DNA of 64,000 nt from an uncultured Actinomycetes bacterium (GTDB lineage Bacteria; Actinomycetota; Actinomycetes; Nanopelagicales; Nanopelagicaceae): the NCBI GenBank assembly GCA_903843225.1, contig CAIMOX010000013.1, positions 1 through 64,000 on the forward strand, in the 5' to 3' direction. Made by a program: the position numbers and the translations under genes. The notes beneath the pieces were generated by a model. That model ran no database searches and was not told the DNA's origin. It saw only the letters and a list, made by a program, of their open reading frames with translations. Of this stretch, positions 17,675-25,423 are shown one piece after another (within the stretch, counting starts at the first letter, position 1; each line of letters begins with the position of its first letter).

Positions 17675-18595
17675 TTACTTTACAGAGCCCGAGAGCAAGC
17701 CTCGGACGAAGAAGCGCTGTAGTGAGAAGAAGACGATGAGTGGGATCGCGATCGAGATAAAGGCGCCAGCGGTAAGTAGTTGCCATCCAGAACCGAACTG
17801 ACCCACAAGCGATGCAAGCTTCGCATTAATTGGTGCAATCTCTTCTGTGCCGGATGCAAAGGTGAGGGCAACGAGGAGATCGTTCCAGACCCAGAGGAAC
17901 TGGAAGATGGCAAAGGCTGCGATCGCTGGAATAGAAAGTGGGATCACAATCTGACGGAACACTTTGAAGTGGTTCGCGCCATCCATATATGCAGCCTCCA
18001 TCAAATCACGTGGAAGTGACGCGATAAAGTTATGCAAGAGATAGATCGCAAGTGGCATTGCGAACATTGCATGAGGCAACCAAATACCAGCAAAGTGGCC
18101 AGCAATTCCAAGCTTAGGAATTATCGTGATGCTTCCGATATGTGCGCCACCTGTAAAGAGTTGGAGCAATGGAATCAAAGACATCTGTAGTGGAACAATC
18201 TGCAAGGCGAAGATAAAGAAGAAGACGAAATCACTTCCCTTGAACTTCACCCAAGCAAGTGAGTAAGCAGCCATTGTCGCGACAACGATCGGAATAATCA
18301 CCGCAGGGATAGTGATAACAATTGAGTTAACGAGGTACGGCAGAACGCCATTGGCGACAGCTGCTTGTGTCTGGCTACCGAAGAGGACGTCGTGATAGTT
18401 CGCTAGTGTGAAATGAGGGTGGAGAAATACATGCCACCAACCTGTTGCATAGATATCAGCCTTAGATCTAAATGAGGAGACAAAGAGACCAAAGGTTGGG
18501 ATTGTCCAGATGATGGTGATCGTCCAGACAACAAGCGCGGCAATCTTGGAAGAGAAGAGCTTGCGCCCTGGTGTGTGTTCGGCGACTTTGCTCAT
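17675..18595 (-). CDS. Alpha-glucoside ABC permease, AglG/MalG type
   Basis: 306 aa membrane permease with six predicted helices, EAA loop MEAAYMDGANHFKVFRQIVIP and C-terminus GLLSGSVK. It starts overlapping the stop of the AglF-like gene (ATGA). With the binding protein at 19730 it forms an importer; the ATPase is missing, as for the other importers in the window. The alpha-glucoside label comes from the AglF-like partner and the flanking GH13 and GH1 genes. Confidence 0.9.
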   Translation of the reverse strand: MSKVAEHTPGRKLFSSKIAALVVWTITIIWTIPTFGLFVSSFRSKADIYATGWWHVFLHPHFTLANYHDVLFGSQTQAAVANGVLPYLVNSIVITIPAVIIPIVVATMAAYSLAWVKFKGSDFVFFFIFALQIVPLQMSLIPLLQLFTGGAHIGSITIIPKLGIAGHFAGIWLPHAMFAMPLAIYLLHNFIASLPRDLMEAAYMDGANHFKVFRQIVIPLSIPAIAAFAIFQFLWVWNDLLVALTFASGTEEIAPINAKLASLVGQFGSGWQLLTAGAFISIAIPLIVFFSLQRFFVRGLLSGSVK

Positions 18596-19572
18596 CGTTC
18601 TGACCTTTCGAGACGAAGATTACGCATATTAAAGAGCAAGACTGGGATAACTAAGAGGAAGAGGACGATCGCTAGCGCAGCGCCTTTACCTTGGTTAAAT
18701 TGAACGAAGATCTGTGAATACATCTCATTCGCAAGTACGTTAGTTCCAAAGTTTCCGCCGGTCATGGTTCGGACGACGTCGAAAATCTTGAGCGCTCCAA
18801 CGACTTGGGTAGCTAATACGACGATAAAGGTAGAGCGGACCGCTGGGAAGGTAATAAAGCGAAATAAGCGGAATCCATGAGCACCATCTAGGGCTGAGGC
18901 TTCCACGATATCGGCAGGGACTGCCTTGATTGCCGCAGAGAGAATCACCATGGCAAAGCCGGTCTGTACCCAGACGAAGATGATCATGAGTAAAAAGGTA
19001 TTGAGCGGCTTATCGAGAAGCCAGTTCTGTGGATGCCCACCGACAGTCTTTACGACAGCACTGAGCAGGCCAACCTGAGGTTGGTAACGGTTGCTGTAGT
19101 TATAGACGAAGCGCCAGATGATCGAGGCGCCTACAAATGAGATTGCCATTGGCATAAAGAGCAGGGATTTTGGAAGTGATTCGCGCTTCATGCGATCCAT
19201 AAAGACCGCGAGTAATAGTCCAAGGAGTGTGGTGAAGATCGGAACAACACCGATCCAAAGAAGAGTGTTGACTAAGACGCGGCGCATATCTGGATCGGTA
19301 AAGATCCACTTGTAGTTTGAGAAACCAACCCATTTTGAGGAGTCTTCACCTTTAAAACTAAAGAAGATTGTTTGGAAGGCCGGAACAATTAACCCAAGAA
19401 TCAAGAGAAGAGCGGCTGGCCCCAAGAAGACAATATTTGCAACCGGCTTAACTTTGCGACCGTTAGCGCGACCAGCAATCCAAAAGACAACTGCCAAGAT
19501 TGCAAGGAAGCCAAAGACTGCAATAAAGACCTGAGCAAATTTTGGTCCGGCAGTACTGAGGAAATTATTCAC
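18592..19572 (-). CDS. Alpha-glucoside ABC permease, AglF type
   Basis: 326 aa permease. It has an extra N-terminal helix (about 13-32) before the standard six, a feature of AglF proteins of alpha-glucoside importers. EAA loop VEASALDGAHGFRLFRFITFP at about 228-248. The gene lies between a strong hairpin (19651-19684) and the overlapping aglG-like gene. Confidence 0.9.
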   Translation of the reverse strand: MNNFLSTAGPKFAQVFIAVFGFLAILAVVFWIAGRANGRKVKPVANIVFLGPAALLLILGLIVPAFQTIFFSFKGEDSSKWVGFSNYKWIFTDPDMRRVLVNTLLWIGVVPIFTTLLGLLLAVFMDRMKRESLPKSLLFMPMAISFVGASIIWRFVYNYSNRYQPQVGLLSAVVKTVGGHPQNWLLDKPLNTFLLMIIFVWVQTGFAMVILSAAIKAVPADIVEASALDGAHGFRLFRFITFPAVRSTFIVVLATQVVGALKIFDVVRTMTGGNFGTNVLANEMYSQIFVQFNQGKGAALAIVLFLLVIPVLLFNMRNLRLERSER

Positions 19573-19650
19573 ATCAGACCTTCCATAAACAGTGAAAGCA
19601 GAATTTTATTTTTAACTATCTCAACATTGAGAGTACTGAGTCTAGATGAA

Positions 19651-19684
19651 GAACGGGGCCCAACATAACTGTTAGGCCCCGTTC
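19651..19684 (-). terminator. GC-rich hairpin between SBP and permease genes
   Basis: GAACGGGGCC (19651-19660) and its exact complement GGCCCCGTTC (19675-19684) around a 14-base loop. On the minus strand it is 45 bases after the binding-protein stop and about 80 bases before the permease start. No long T run follows, so partial termination or mRNA protection is more likely than full stop. Confidence 0.65.
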
Positions 19685-19729
19685 CTTTACTACTGGTTAA
19701 CTAGAAAATTAATTCCTAATTAAACCTTA

Positions 19730-21052
19730 TTAGGCCTTTGGCCATGCTGCATCAATTGCTGCTGCAACATCCTTGATTGCCTTACCTTCTGCGAACCATG
19801 CTGTGAACTCAGTCCATTCCTTACCGGCACCAACAGCTGCAGGCATTGCATCTGAAGCGTCGAATACGAAGGTTGACTTTGGATCAGCAAGGTACTTCGC
19901 TGAAAGACGATCGATTGGATCCTTGTAAGCAGCTAGTGGAACACCGCTGTTTGCAGATACCCAGTGATCGAGGTTAACGCGTGATGTTGCGTAGGTAGCT
20001 GAGCTTAGGTAAGCCTGAACTGCCTGAACTTCTGGACGTGATGAGAATGCAGTGGTGAATTCGCCGCCGCCTTCTACTGGTGTTGTTACAGAAGCGTTGA
20101 TTGTTGGGAGGTAGAAGGCAAAGACATCACCTGTTGGCGAGATGTTTGTGCCTGCTGGGAGCTGGCTACCGTAGAAAGAAGCCTGCTGAAGCATGTTGCA
20201 ACCGCCTGCTGCGATTGTCTGACCAGCATCCTGGAATGAGGTTGAGGCGATTGCCTTAACATCTCCAACATACTTTGGATTCTGCATCCAGTCAGCAACC
20301 TTCTGCATTGCTGCAATGATCTTAGGATCTGAGAACTTAACCTTGTGTGAGATCCAGTCGTTGTAGGTCTGCTGTCCGTACATACGGACTACAACCTCTT
20401 CGAGCCAGTCAGTTGCAGGCCAGCCTGTTGCTCCGCCTGAACCGATTCCGCCACAGAAAGCAGTCTGGTTGTTAGCAGCCATCTTGTCTGCAAGAGCGAG
20501 CATGCCATCCCATGTTGTTGGAACTGTGTAGCCGTTCTTAGCGAATTGCTTTGGTGAGTACCAGACGAGTGACTTCATGTTTGAACCGAGAGGTGCGGCG
20601 TAGAACTTTCCACCGACTGAACCGAGGTTCTTCCATGATGCGCTGTAGTACTTGTTTACGTTTGCAACAACACCTGCAGGAGCTGTCTTTACTTTGCCAG
20701 TCTTAACCATTGCAGCGAGGAGACCTGGCTGTGGGATAAGAGCGAGATCAGGAGCGTTTCCACCCTTGACGCGTACTGGAAGGAGAGCTTCGAACTGGTT
20801 TGATCCTTCGATCTTGATGTTTACGCCGGTGCATGATGTGAAATCAGCCCATGCTGCCTTCATTGTTGAAAGCTCTGGATCGAGGATTGAGGTGAAGATG
20901 GTTACGGTCTTACCCTTGATGCCCTTGTATCCTGCAAATGGATCACAGTTGTATGCAGCGTGAGCTGAACCAACACCGGTGATCATTGAGGCGATAAGAG
21001 CAACAGCTGCGACGCCCGCTGAAGCGAAACGTCCCTTTTTGCTAATTGTCAT
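19730..21052 (-). CDS. Alpha-glucoside-binding protein of ABC importer (AglE-like)
   Basis: About 440 aa solute-binding protein. A signal peptide with core AGVAAVALIASMITGV ends at SAHA-AYNCD. The mature part (GKTVTIFTSILDPELSTMKAAW, FEALLPVRVKGGNAPDLALIPQPG, YSPKQFAKNGYTVPTTWDGM) matches AglE-type proteins. ATG at 21052 is preferred to ATG 21058 because AAGGA lies five bases before it. It is the first gene of the importer operon, with a 160-base upstream region that contains a candidate LacI operator at 21183-21202 and a second inverted repeat near 21153. Confidence 0.9.
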   Translation of the reverse strand: MTISKKGRFASAGVAAVALIASMITGVGSAHAAYNCDPFAGYKGIKGKTVTIFTSILDPELSTMKAAWADFTSCTGVNIKIEGSNQFEALLPVRVKGGNAPDLALIPQPGLLAAMVKTGKVKTAPAGVVANVNKYYSASWKNLGSVGGKFYAAPLGSNMKSLVWYSPKQFAKNGYTVPTTWDGMLALADKMAANNQTAFCGGIGSGGATGWPATDWLEEVVVRMYGQQTYNDWISHKVKFSDPKIIAAMQKVADWMQNPKYVGDVKAIASTSFQDAGQTIAAGGCNMLQQASFYGSQLPAGTNISPTGDVFAFYLPTINASVTTPVEGGGEFTTAFSSRPEVQAVQAYLSSATYATSRVNLDHWVSANSGVPLAAYKDPIDRLSAKYLADPKSTFVFDASDAMPAAVGAGKEWTEFTAWFAEGKAIKDVAAAIDAAWPKA

Positions 21053-21091
21053 TTTCATCCTTTAGGGGTGAGCGGTCCAGACCCCCCATGG

Positions 21092-21167
21092 AATCCGATA
21101 CCCGCTGTAAGGCTGATTCTTGGGTATAAGGGGCAGCCAGGGCAAGGAAAATTCGGCTAATCCGATA
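21092..21167. repeat. Direct repeats AATCCGATA in SBP upstream region
   Basis: AATCCGATA occurs at 21092-21100 and again at 21159-21167. The second copy is part of an inverted repeat TCGG-CTAAT-CCGA (21153-21165). They lie between the binding-protein start and the candidate LacI operator and could be sites for another regulator. No -10 box is clear; TTATAC on the minus strand near 21123-21128 is one option. Confidence 0.35.
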
Positions 21168-21182
21168 ACAGGTTAGTAACGA

Positions 21183-21202
21183 TTTCTTGCAGAAAATTGC
21201 AG
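21183..21202. promoter_or_regulatory. Candidate LacI-family operator upstream of importer operon
   Basis: TTTCTTGCAGAAAATTGCAG matches the reverse complement of 23624-23643 at 19 of 20 bases. Its core TTCT-TGC-AGAA is an odd-length palindrome, as in many LacI-family operators. The other copy lies directly before the LacI gene, so this pair probably links the regulator to the importer operon. Confidence 0.6.
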
Positions 21203-21216
21203 TTTTCGGGAGGCTA

Positions 21217-22593
21217 TTAGCCGACCGTACCGCCGTTTGAGGCGATGACCTTGCTGTACCACTTGGCCGAATCCTTCAGGGTCCGCTTCTGGGTCGTATA
21301 GTCAACATGGACCATGCCAAAGCGCTTCTCATAGCCCAAGGCCCATTCGTAGTTGTCCATCAACGACCATTGGTAGTAACCCTTGACTGGCGCGCCTTCT
21401 GCGATCGCTTGTGCAACGGCGTTGATATGAAGGTTGAGGTATGAAATTCGACGATCATCCTTCACATTGCCATGAGCGTCGGGCTCTTCAGGATAAGCAC
21501 AGCCATTTTCGGTGATGTAGAAATCTGGGCAGCGATCGTCGAGCTCAGTAGCCCAACGAACAAGGAGCCTGCGCAATCCGTCGGGGTTAATTGGCCATCC
21601 CATATCAGTGAGTTCGCCTTCATGCTTGGTGTTTACTGTTAAGCCAAAGAGTTCGGATAAGTCATACCAACCTTCGGCGGCCGGATCTTTTACACCGATA
21701 CGTTGATCGCAATAGAAATTTAAACCAACAAAATCATTCTTCGCCTGTGCAAGCTCCATATCACCAGGCATCACGACACCAGTGATTTCTGCTCCAAACT
21801 TTTCAATCAAAATTTCGGGATACTTTCCGTGGAAGAAGGCATCGGTCCACCAACGATTTGATTGAGCATCCATAACATCTGCGGCGTGAACTAACTCAGA
21901 ATTATTTGGATCATCGGGGTTGAAGTTAGTCTGATTGATAACCGGTCCGAGCTTGAGATCATCTCGGACGGCGCGCATTGCGTTGAGAGCCGTGCCATGT
22001 GCGATAACTGTGTGATGCGCAACTTTGAAAGCCTTTGCGCGATCCTTAAATCCCGGAGCCATTACACCGATTCCATGGCCGAGCCACGCAACGCACCAAG
22101 GCTCATTAATAGGTGAGAAATTTTTGACGCGATCACCGAAGTGTTCGGCCACAGCTGCGGCATATTTTCCAAAGGCAGTAACCGTCTCGCGAGATTCCCA
22201 CCCACCCTTATCTTGCAAGGCTTGGGGTAGATCCCAGTGGTAGAGAGTGATAAGTGGTTGAATGCCAGCCGCAATTAACCCGTTGATCAACTTGTCATAG
22301 AAGGCAAAGCCACGTTCTTCACGCACGTCATCACCATTAGGGAAGAGTCGGGGCCAAGCCAGCGACATTCGGTAATGCTTGAGGCCAAGGCCCTTCATCA
22401 TTTGGATATCTGATTCCCATAAGTGGTAATGATCGCAGGCAACATCGCCAGTATCTCCATGTGCTGTCTTACCTGGAGTGTGGCTGAAGGTATCCCAAAT
22501 ACTTAAACCTCGGCCATCTTCCTTTGCAGCACCTTCAATTTGGTAGGCAGCGGTTGCTGCGCCCCATCGGAATCCATCTGGAAATTTAGCCAT
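21217..22593 (-). CDS. GH1 beta-glucosidase
   Basis: 458 aa cytoplasmic family-1 glycosidase. FRWGAATAAYQIEGA near the N-terminus, acid/base Glu in SPINEPWC (TFNEP equivalent), nucleophile Glu in FYITENGCAYP, and YYQWSLMDNYEWALGYEKRFG at the C-terminus are all present. It would hydrolyse cellobiose or aryl/alkyl beta-glucosides taken up by the neighbouring importer. I chose ATG 22593 rather than GTG 22599 because a TAGATT -10 box lies six bases before it. It therefore can be expressed separately from the lacI-family gene 17 bases upstream. Confidence 0.93.
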   Translation of the reverse strand: MAKFPDGFRWGAATAAYQIEGAAKEDGRGLSIWDTFSHTPGKTAHGDTGDVACDHYHLWESDIQMMKGLGLKHYRMSLAWPRLFPNGDDVREERGFAFYDKLINGLIAAGIQPLITLYHWDLPQALQDKGGWESRETVTAFGKYAAAVAEHFGDRVKNFSPINEPWCVAWLGHGIGVMAPGFKDRAKAFKVAHHTVIAHGTALNAMRAVRDDLKLGPVINQTNFNPDDPNNSELVHAADVMDAQSNRWWTDAFFHGKYPEILIEKFGAEITGVVMPGDMELAQAKNDFVGLNFYCDQRIGVKDPAAEGWYDLSELFGLTVNTKHEGELTDMGWPINPDGLRRLLVRWATELDDRCPDFYITENGCAYPEEPDAHGNVKDDRRISYLNLHINAVAQAIAEGAPVKGYYQWSLMDNYEWALGYEKRFGMVHVDYTTQKRTLKDSAKWYSKVIASNGGTVG

Positions 22594-22599
22594 GCCCAA

Positions 22600-22605
22600 A
22601 ATCTA
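22600..22605 (-). promoter_or_regulatory. -10 box of GH1 gene, leaderless
   Basis: TAGATT on the minus strand, six bases before the ATG at 22593, in the short gap after the LacI stop codon. Confidence 0.45.
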
Positions 22606-22610
22606 CACAC

Positions 22611-23609
22611 TTATTGAAGTTTTTGAGTAGATCCTCGGACAATAAGTTGTGTGGGTAGGGTGATGTGCTTAGGTTCAGACTTTGAATTCTTCATCTGGTC
22701 AAGTATCTGCCATGCGGCAAGCTCGCCGATTTGTGAAACAGGCTGCCTGATCGTTGTGAGATTGAAGTACTCAGCCATCTCGTGATCATCGAATCCGATA
22801 ATCGAAAGATCGCTGGGGACGGTCAACTCGTGCCTAGCAATCGAACGTATCGCTCCAAAGGCCATCTCATCCGATTGGCAAAATATTGCCGTGGGCCGGT
22901 CACGGCGAGCAAGAAGTTCATCCATTGCTTGCATTCCGGTCGCCATTGAAAAGTCACCCATAACTTCGTGTTCTGGATTCCACTCAATTCCATTTGCTTC
23001 GAGCACACTTAAGAATCCTGCTTTTCGTTCAAAGGGAACAGGAAAATGGAATTGATTGTTCATGGCGCCAGCTACTAGACCGATCTTCCGATGACCTTGA
23101 TTGATGAGATGTTGGGTAGCAATCTTTGCGCCATCTTGGTCATCAATTCCGACGCTGGGAGAGCCTTCGTGTTTCAGACCGATCAACGAAATAGGTACAC
23201 CGAGACCCAAGAGAGATTCGAACTCCTCTTGAGTTGGTGGCAGGCTCACAATAAGTAATCCCACAATGCGACTATTTTTTAATTGCTCACGGAATAACTT
23301 CTCGCGTCCCTTTACCTGGTTGAAGTTATAGATCAATAGATCTAATCCCGCCTCGCGAAGCGCCTGTTCTGCACCCGCGAGAGCCTGGGAGAAGTACCAA
23401 CGATTGATGTAAGGAGCGATAACGCCGACTGCTTGTAAATTTTTGCGCTCCTCATCGAACTCGGCGAAGGGTCCGTAGGAGAGCTTCTTCGCGGCGTCGC
23501 GAACCGCCTTGCGAGTCTCTGCCTTTACATGGGTGATATCCCTCAATGCTCGTGAAGCGGTGGCCTCAGAGACTCCTGCGAGTTGTGCGACTTCACGTAA
23601 TCCAGCCAA
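22611..23609 (-). CDS. LacI-family transcriptional repressor
   Basis: 332 aa from the TTG at 23609. The helix-turn-helix LREVAQLAGVSEATASRALRD begins three residues after this start, as is usual for LacI proteins; the periplasmic-binding-like effector domain follows (VGVIAPYINRWYFSQ, GLLIVSLPP, VGIDDQDGAKIATQHL, LSIIGFDDHE). The frame is open to 23717 (ATG 23696), but that would add about 30 residues with no family counterpart and bury the operator at 23624-23650 and the divergent promoter in coding sequence. It probably represses itself and the importer operon, and perhaps the divergent GH13 gene, and responds to a glucoside. Confidence 0.87.
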   Translation of the reverse strand: MAGLREVAQLAGVSEATASRALRDITHVKAETRKAVRDAAKKLSYGPFAEFDEERKNLQAVGVIAPYINRWYFSQALAGAEQALREAGLDLLIYNFNQVKGREKLFREQLKNSRIVGLLIVSLPPTQEEFESLLGLGVPISLIGLKHEGSPSVGIDDQDGAKIATQHLINQGHRKIGLVAGAMNNQFHFPVPFERKAGFLSVLEANGIEWNPEHEVMGDFSMATGMQAMDELLARRDRPTAIFCQSDEMAFGAIRSIARHELTVPSDLSIIGFDDHEMAEYFNLTTIRQPVSQIGELAAWQILDQMKNSKSEPKHITLPTQLIVRGSTQKLQ

Positions 23610-23623
23610 CAGTGGACCCCTAT

Positions 23624-23650
23624 CTGCAATATTCTGCAAGAAACTGCAAG
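23624..23650. promoter_or_regulatory. Candidate autoregulatory LacI operator with third half-site
   Basis: CTGCAATATTCTGCAAGAAA (23624-23643) is the near-exact reverse complement of 21183-21202, and an extra CTGCAAG follows to 23650. Three TTGCA units in a row on the minus strand lie 15-41 bases before the LacI start at 23609. Confidence 0.6.
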
Positions 23651-23707
23651 ATGATAAAGATACGGTAAAGAGTTTTAAATTGGAAGGTGTAGGCATGATC
23701 TGCCCTT

Positions 23708-23713
23708 TACGAT
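23708..23713 (+). promoter_or_regulatory. -10 box of GH13 gene 23720, leaderless
   Basis: TACGAT, six bases before the ATG at 23720. The -35 position would fall close to 23685-23690, about 40 bases from the LacI operator, so repression of this gene too is possible. Confidence 0.45.
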
Positions 23714-23719
23714 CCACCC

Positions 23720-25423
23720 ATGCTCAAAAAAGATGCGAATTGGTGGAGACAAGCGGCGATCTATCAGATCTACCCAAGGTCATTTAAAGATTCAGATGGC
23801 GATGGACTTGGTGACATCAAAGGCATTACCCAAGGAGCGAAGTACCTCAAATCCCTCAGCCTCGATGCTGTCTGGCTATCACCGTTCTTCCCATCTGCGC
23901 TCGCTGATGGTGGCTACGACGTAGCTGATTACCGCAATGTCGATCCGCGTCTTGGAACACTCAAAGATTTTGATGCAATGCTCAAGGCGCTACATGCTGA
24001 AGGTATTCGGGTCTTTGTCGATATCGTCCCCAATCACTCATCTGATCAGCACGAGTGGTTCCAGGCTGCGCTCGCTGCAAAGCCAGGCTCGAAAGAGCGC
24101 AATCGCTATATCTTCCGTGATGGGCGCGGCAAGAATGGCGAACTCCCACCCAATGATTTTGTCTCACACTTTGCACCATCAGCATGGACTCGCTCAAAGA
24201 ATCCCGATGGCAGCGCAGGTCAGTGGTACTTCCACATGTTCGCACCCGAACAACCAGATTTCAATTGGGATAATCGCGAAGTTCAACTTGATTTCTTAAA
24301 GACTCTTAAATTCTGGTCAGTTCGCGGTGTTGATGGCTTCCGAATCGATGTAGCGCATGCGTTAAAGAAGGACTTTACGCGCTTTAATAAGTCTTACACC
24401 AAGATGGATTCGATGAAGATCAAAGCCGATGGCAGCGATATTCTCTTCGATCGTGACGAAGTCCATAAGATCTATCGCGAATGGCGCAAGCTATTTAATC
24501 AATACAACCCACCACGCGTAGCTGTTGCTGAAGCTTATGTTCCTGCCTCTCGCCGAACACAATATGCATCCCCAGATGAACTAGGGCAAGCATTTAACTT
24601 CGATCTGCTTCAAACCCCTTTCTCGTCAAAAGAATATAAGCGCATCGTCACAGAAAATATTGAATTGGCATCAGAATCAGGATCATCCTCAACGTGGGTG
24701 CTCAATAATCACGATGTGGTCCGAACCGTTACAAAGTTTGGCCTTCCAAATGGCACTGATTTAAATCAGTGGCTTCTCTCAGATGGTAAATCAATCAAGG
24801 TTGATCTCGCGCTCGGTGAGAAGCGTGCACGTGCGGCTGCGATGTTCATTATGGCGCTACCGGGTTGTTCCTACATGTATCAGGGCGAAGAGCTTGGGCT
24901 CTTTGAAGTTGCTGACTTACGGCCTGAAGATATGCAAGATCCAAATTGGAGTCGCAACGTAGTCCTTAAGAAGGAGCGAGTCTTCTTTAAGAAGCAGGGA
25001 AAGATGATTACTGGCCTTGCGGAAATTCACCTCGAGAAAGGTCGCGATGGATGTCGCGTGCCGCTTCCTTGGAGACCCAGTGGTCCCTCGTTTGGTTTCG
25101 GTGCGGGCAAAGCCCACCTCCCACAGCCACGCGAATACGGTCCGCTCTCGGTGCAGAGCCAATCCAACGTTAAGGGATCAACGCTAGATATCTATCGGAC
25201 CGCTCTCAAACTTCGTAAGAAGCTACAAACAACTGAAGAGTTCGAATGGATCAAGACTGGGGATCCGCAAGTGCTTCACTTAAGCCGCAAAAATGGCTGG
25301 CATTGCATCATGAACTTTGATGGCGCCGATTTCACACTTCCACAAGGTGAAGTTCTCCATTCGAGCAGTCCTCTGAAGGGGCGCAAACTCCCGAAGAACA
25401 CAACGGTCTGGTTGAAGGCTTAA
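23720..25423 (+). CDS. GH13 alpha-glucosidase, second paralogue
   Basis: 567 aa cytoplasmic alpha-glucosidase. NWWRQAAIYQIYPRSF, VDIVPNHSSDQH, GFRIDVAHAL (nucleophile Asp), VAEAYV (acid/base Glu) and NNHDVVR (transition-state Asp) are in place. It is about 30 residues longer than the gene at 16057, mostly through an insert around residues 395-425 (RPEDMQDPNWSRNVVLKKER). Overall the two share the same framework. It is divergent from lacI and overlaps the stop of the convergent kynureninase gene by four bases. Substrates are probably maltose-type or sucrose-type alpha-glucosides brought in by the AglEFG-like importer. Confidence 0.92.
   Translation: MLKKDANWWRQAAIYQIYPRSFKDSDGDGLGDIKGITQGAKYLKSLSLDAVWLSPFFPSALADGGYDVADYRNVDPRLGTLKDFDAMLKALHAEGIRVFVDIVPNHSSDQHEWFQAALAAKPGSKERNRYIFRDGRGKNGELPPNDFVSHFAPSAWTRSKNPDGSAGQWYFHMFAPEQPDFNWDNREVQLDFLKTLKFWSVRGVDGFRIDVAHALKKDFTRFNKSYTKMDSMKIKADGSDILFDRDEVHKIYREWRKLFNQYNPPRVAVAEAYVPASRRTQYASPDELGQAFNFDLLQTPFSSKEYKRIVTENIELASESGSSSTWVLNNHDVVRTVTKFGLPNGTDLNQWLLSDGKSIKVDLALGEKRARAAAMFIMALPGCSYMYQGEELGLFEVADLRPEDMQDPNWSRNVVLKKERVFFKKQGKMITGLAEIHLEKGRDGCRVPLPWRPSGPSFGFGAGKAHLPQPREYGPLSVQSQSNVKGSTLDIYRTALKLRKKLQTTEEFEWIKTGDPQVLHLSRKNGWHCIMNFDGADFTLPQGEVLHSSSPLKGRKLPKNTTVWLKA

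Noticed and set aside
23610-23717. LacI-family gene starting at 23717 or 23696
   Set aside because: Extra residues have no family counterpart, and the span contains the operator copy and the divergent GH13 promoter; the TTG at 23609 places the helix-turn-helix at the usual N-terminal position.
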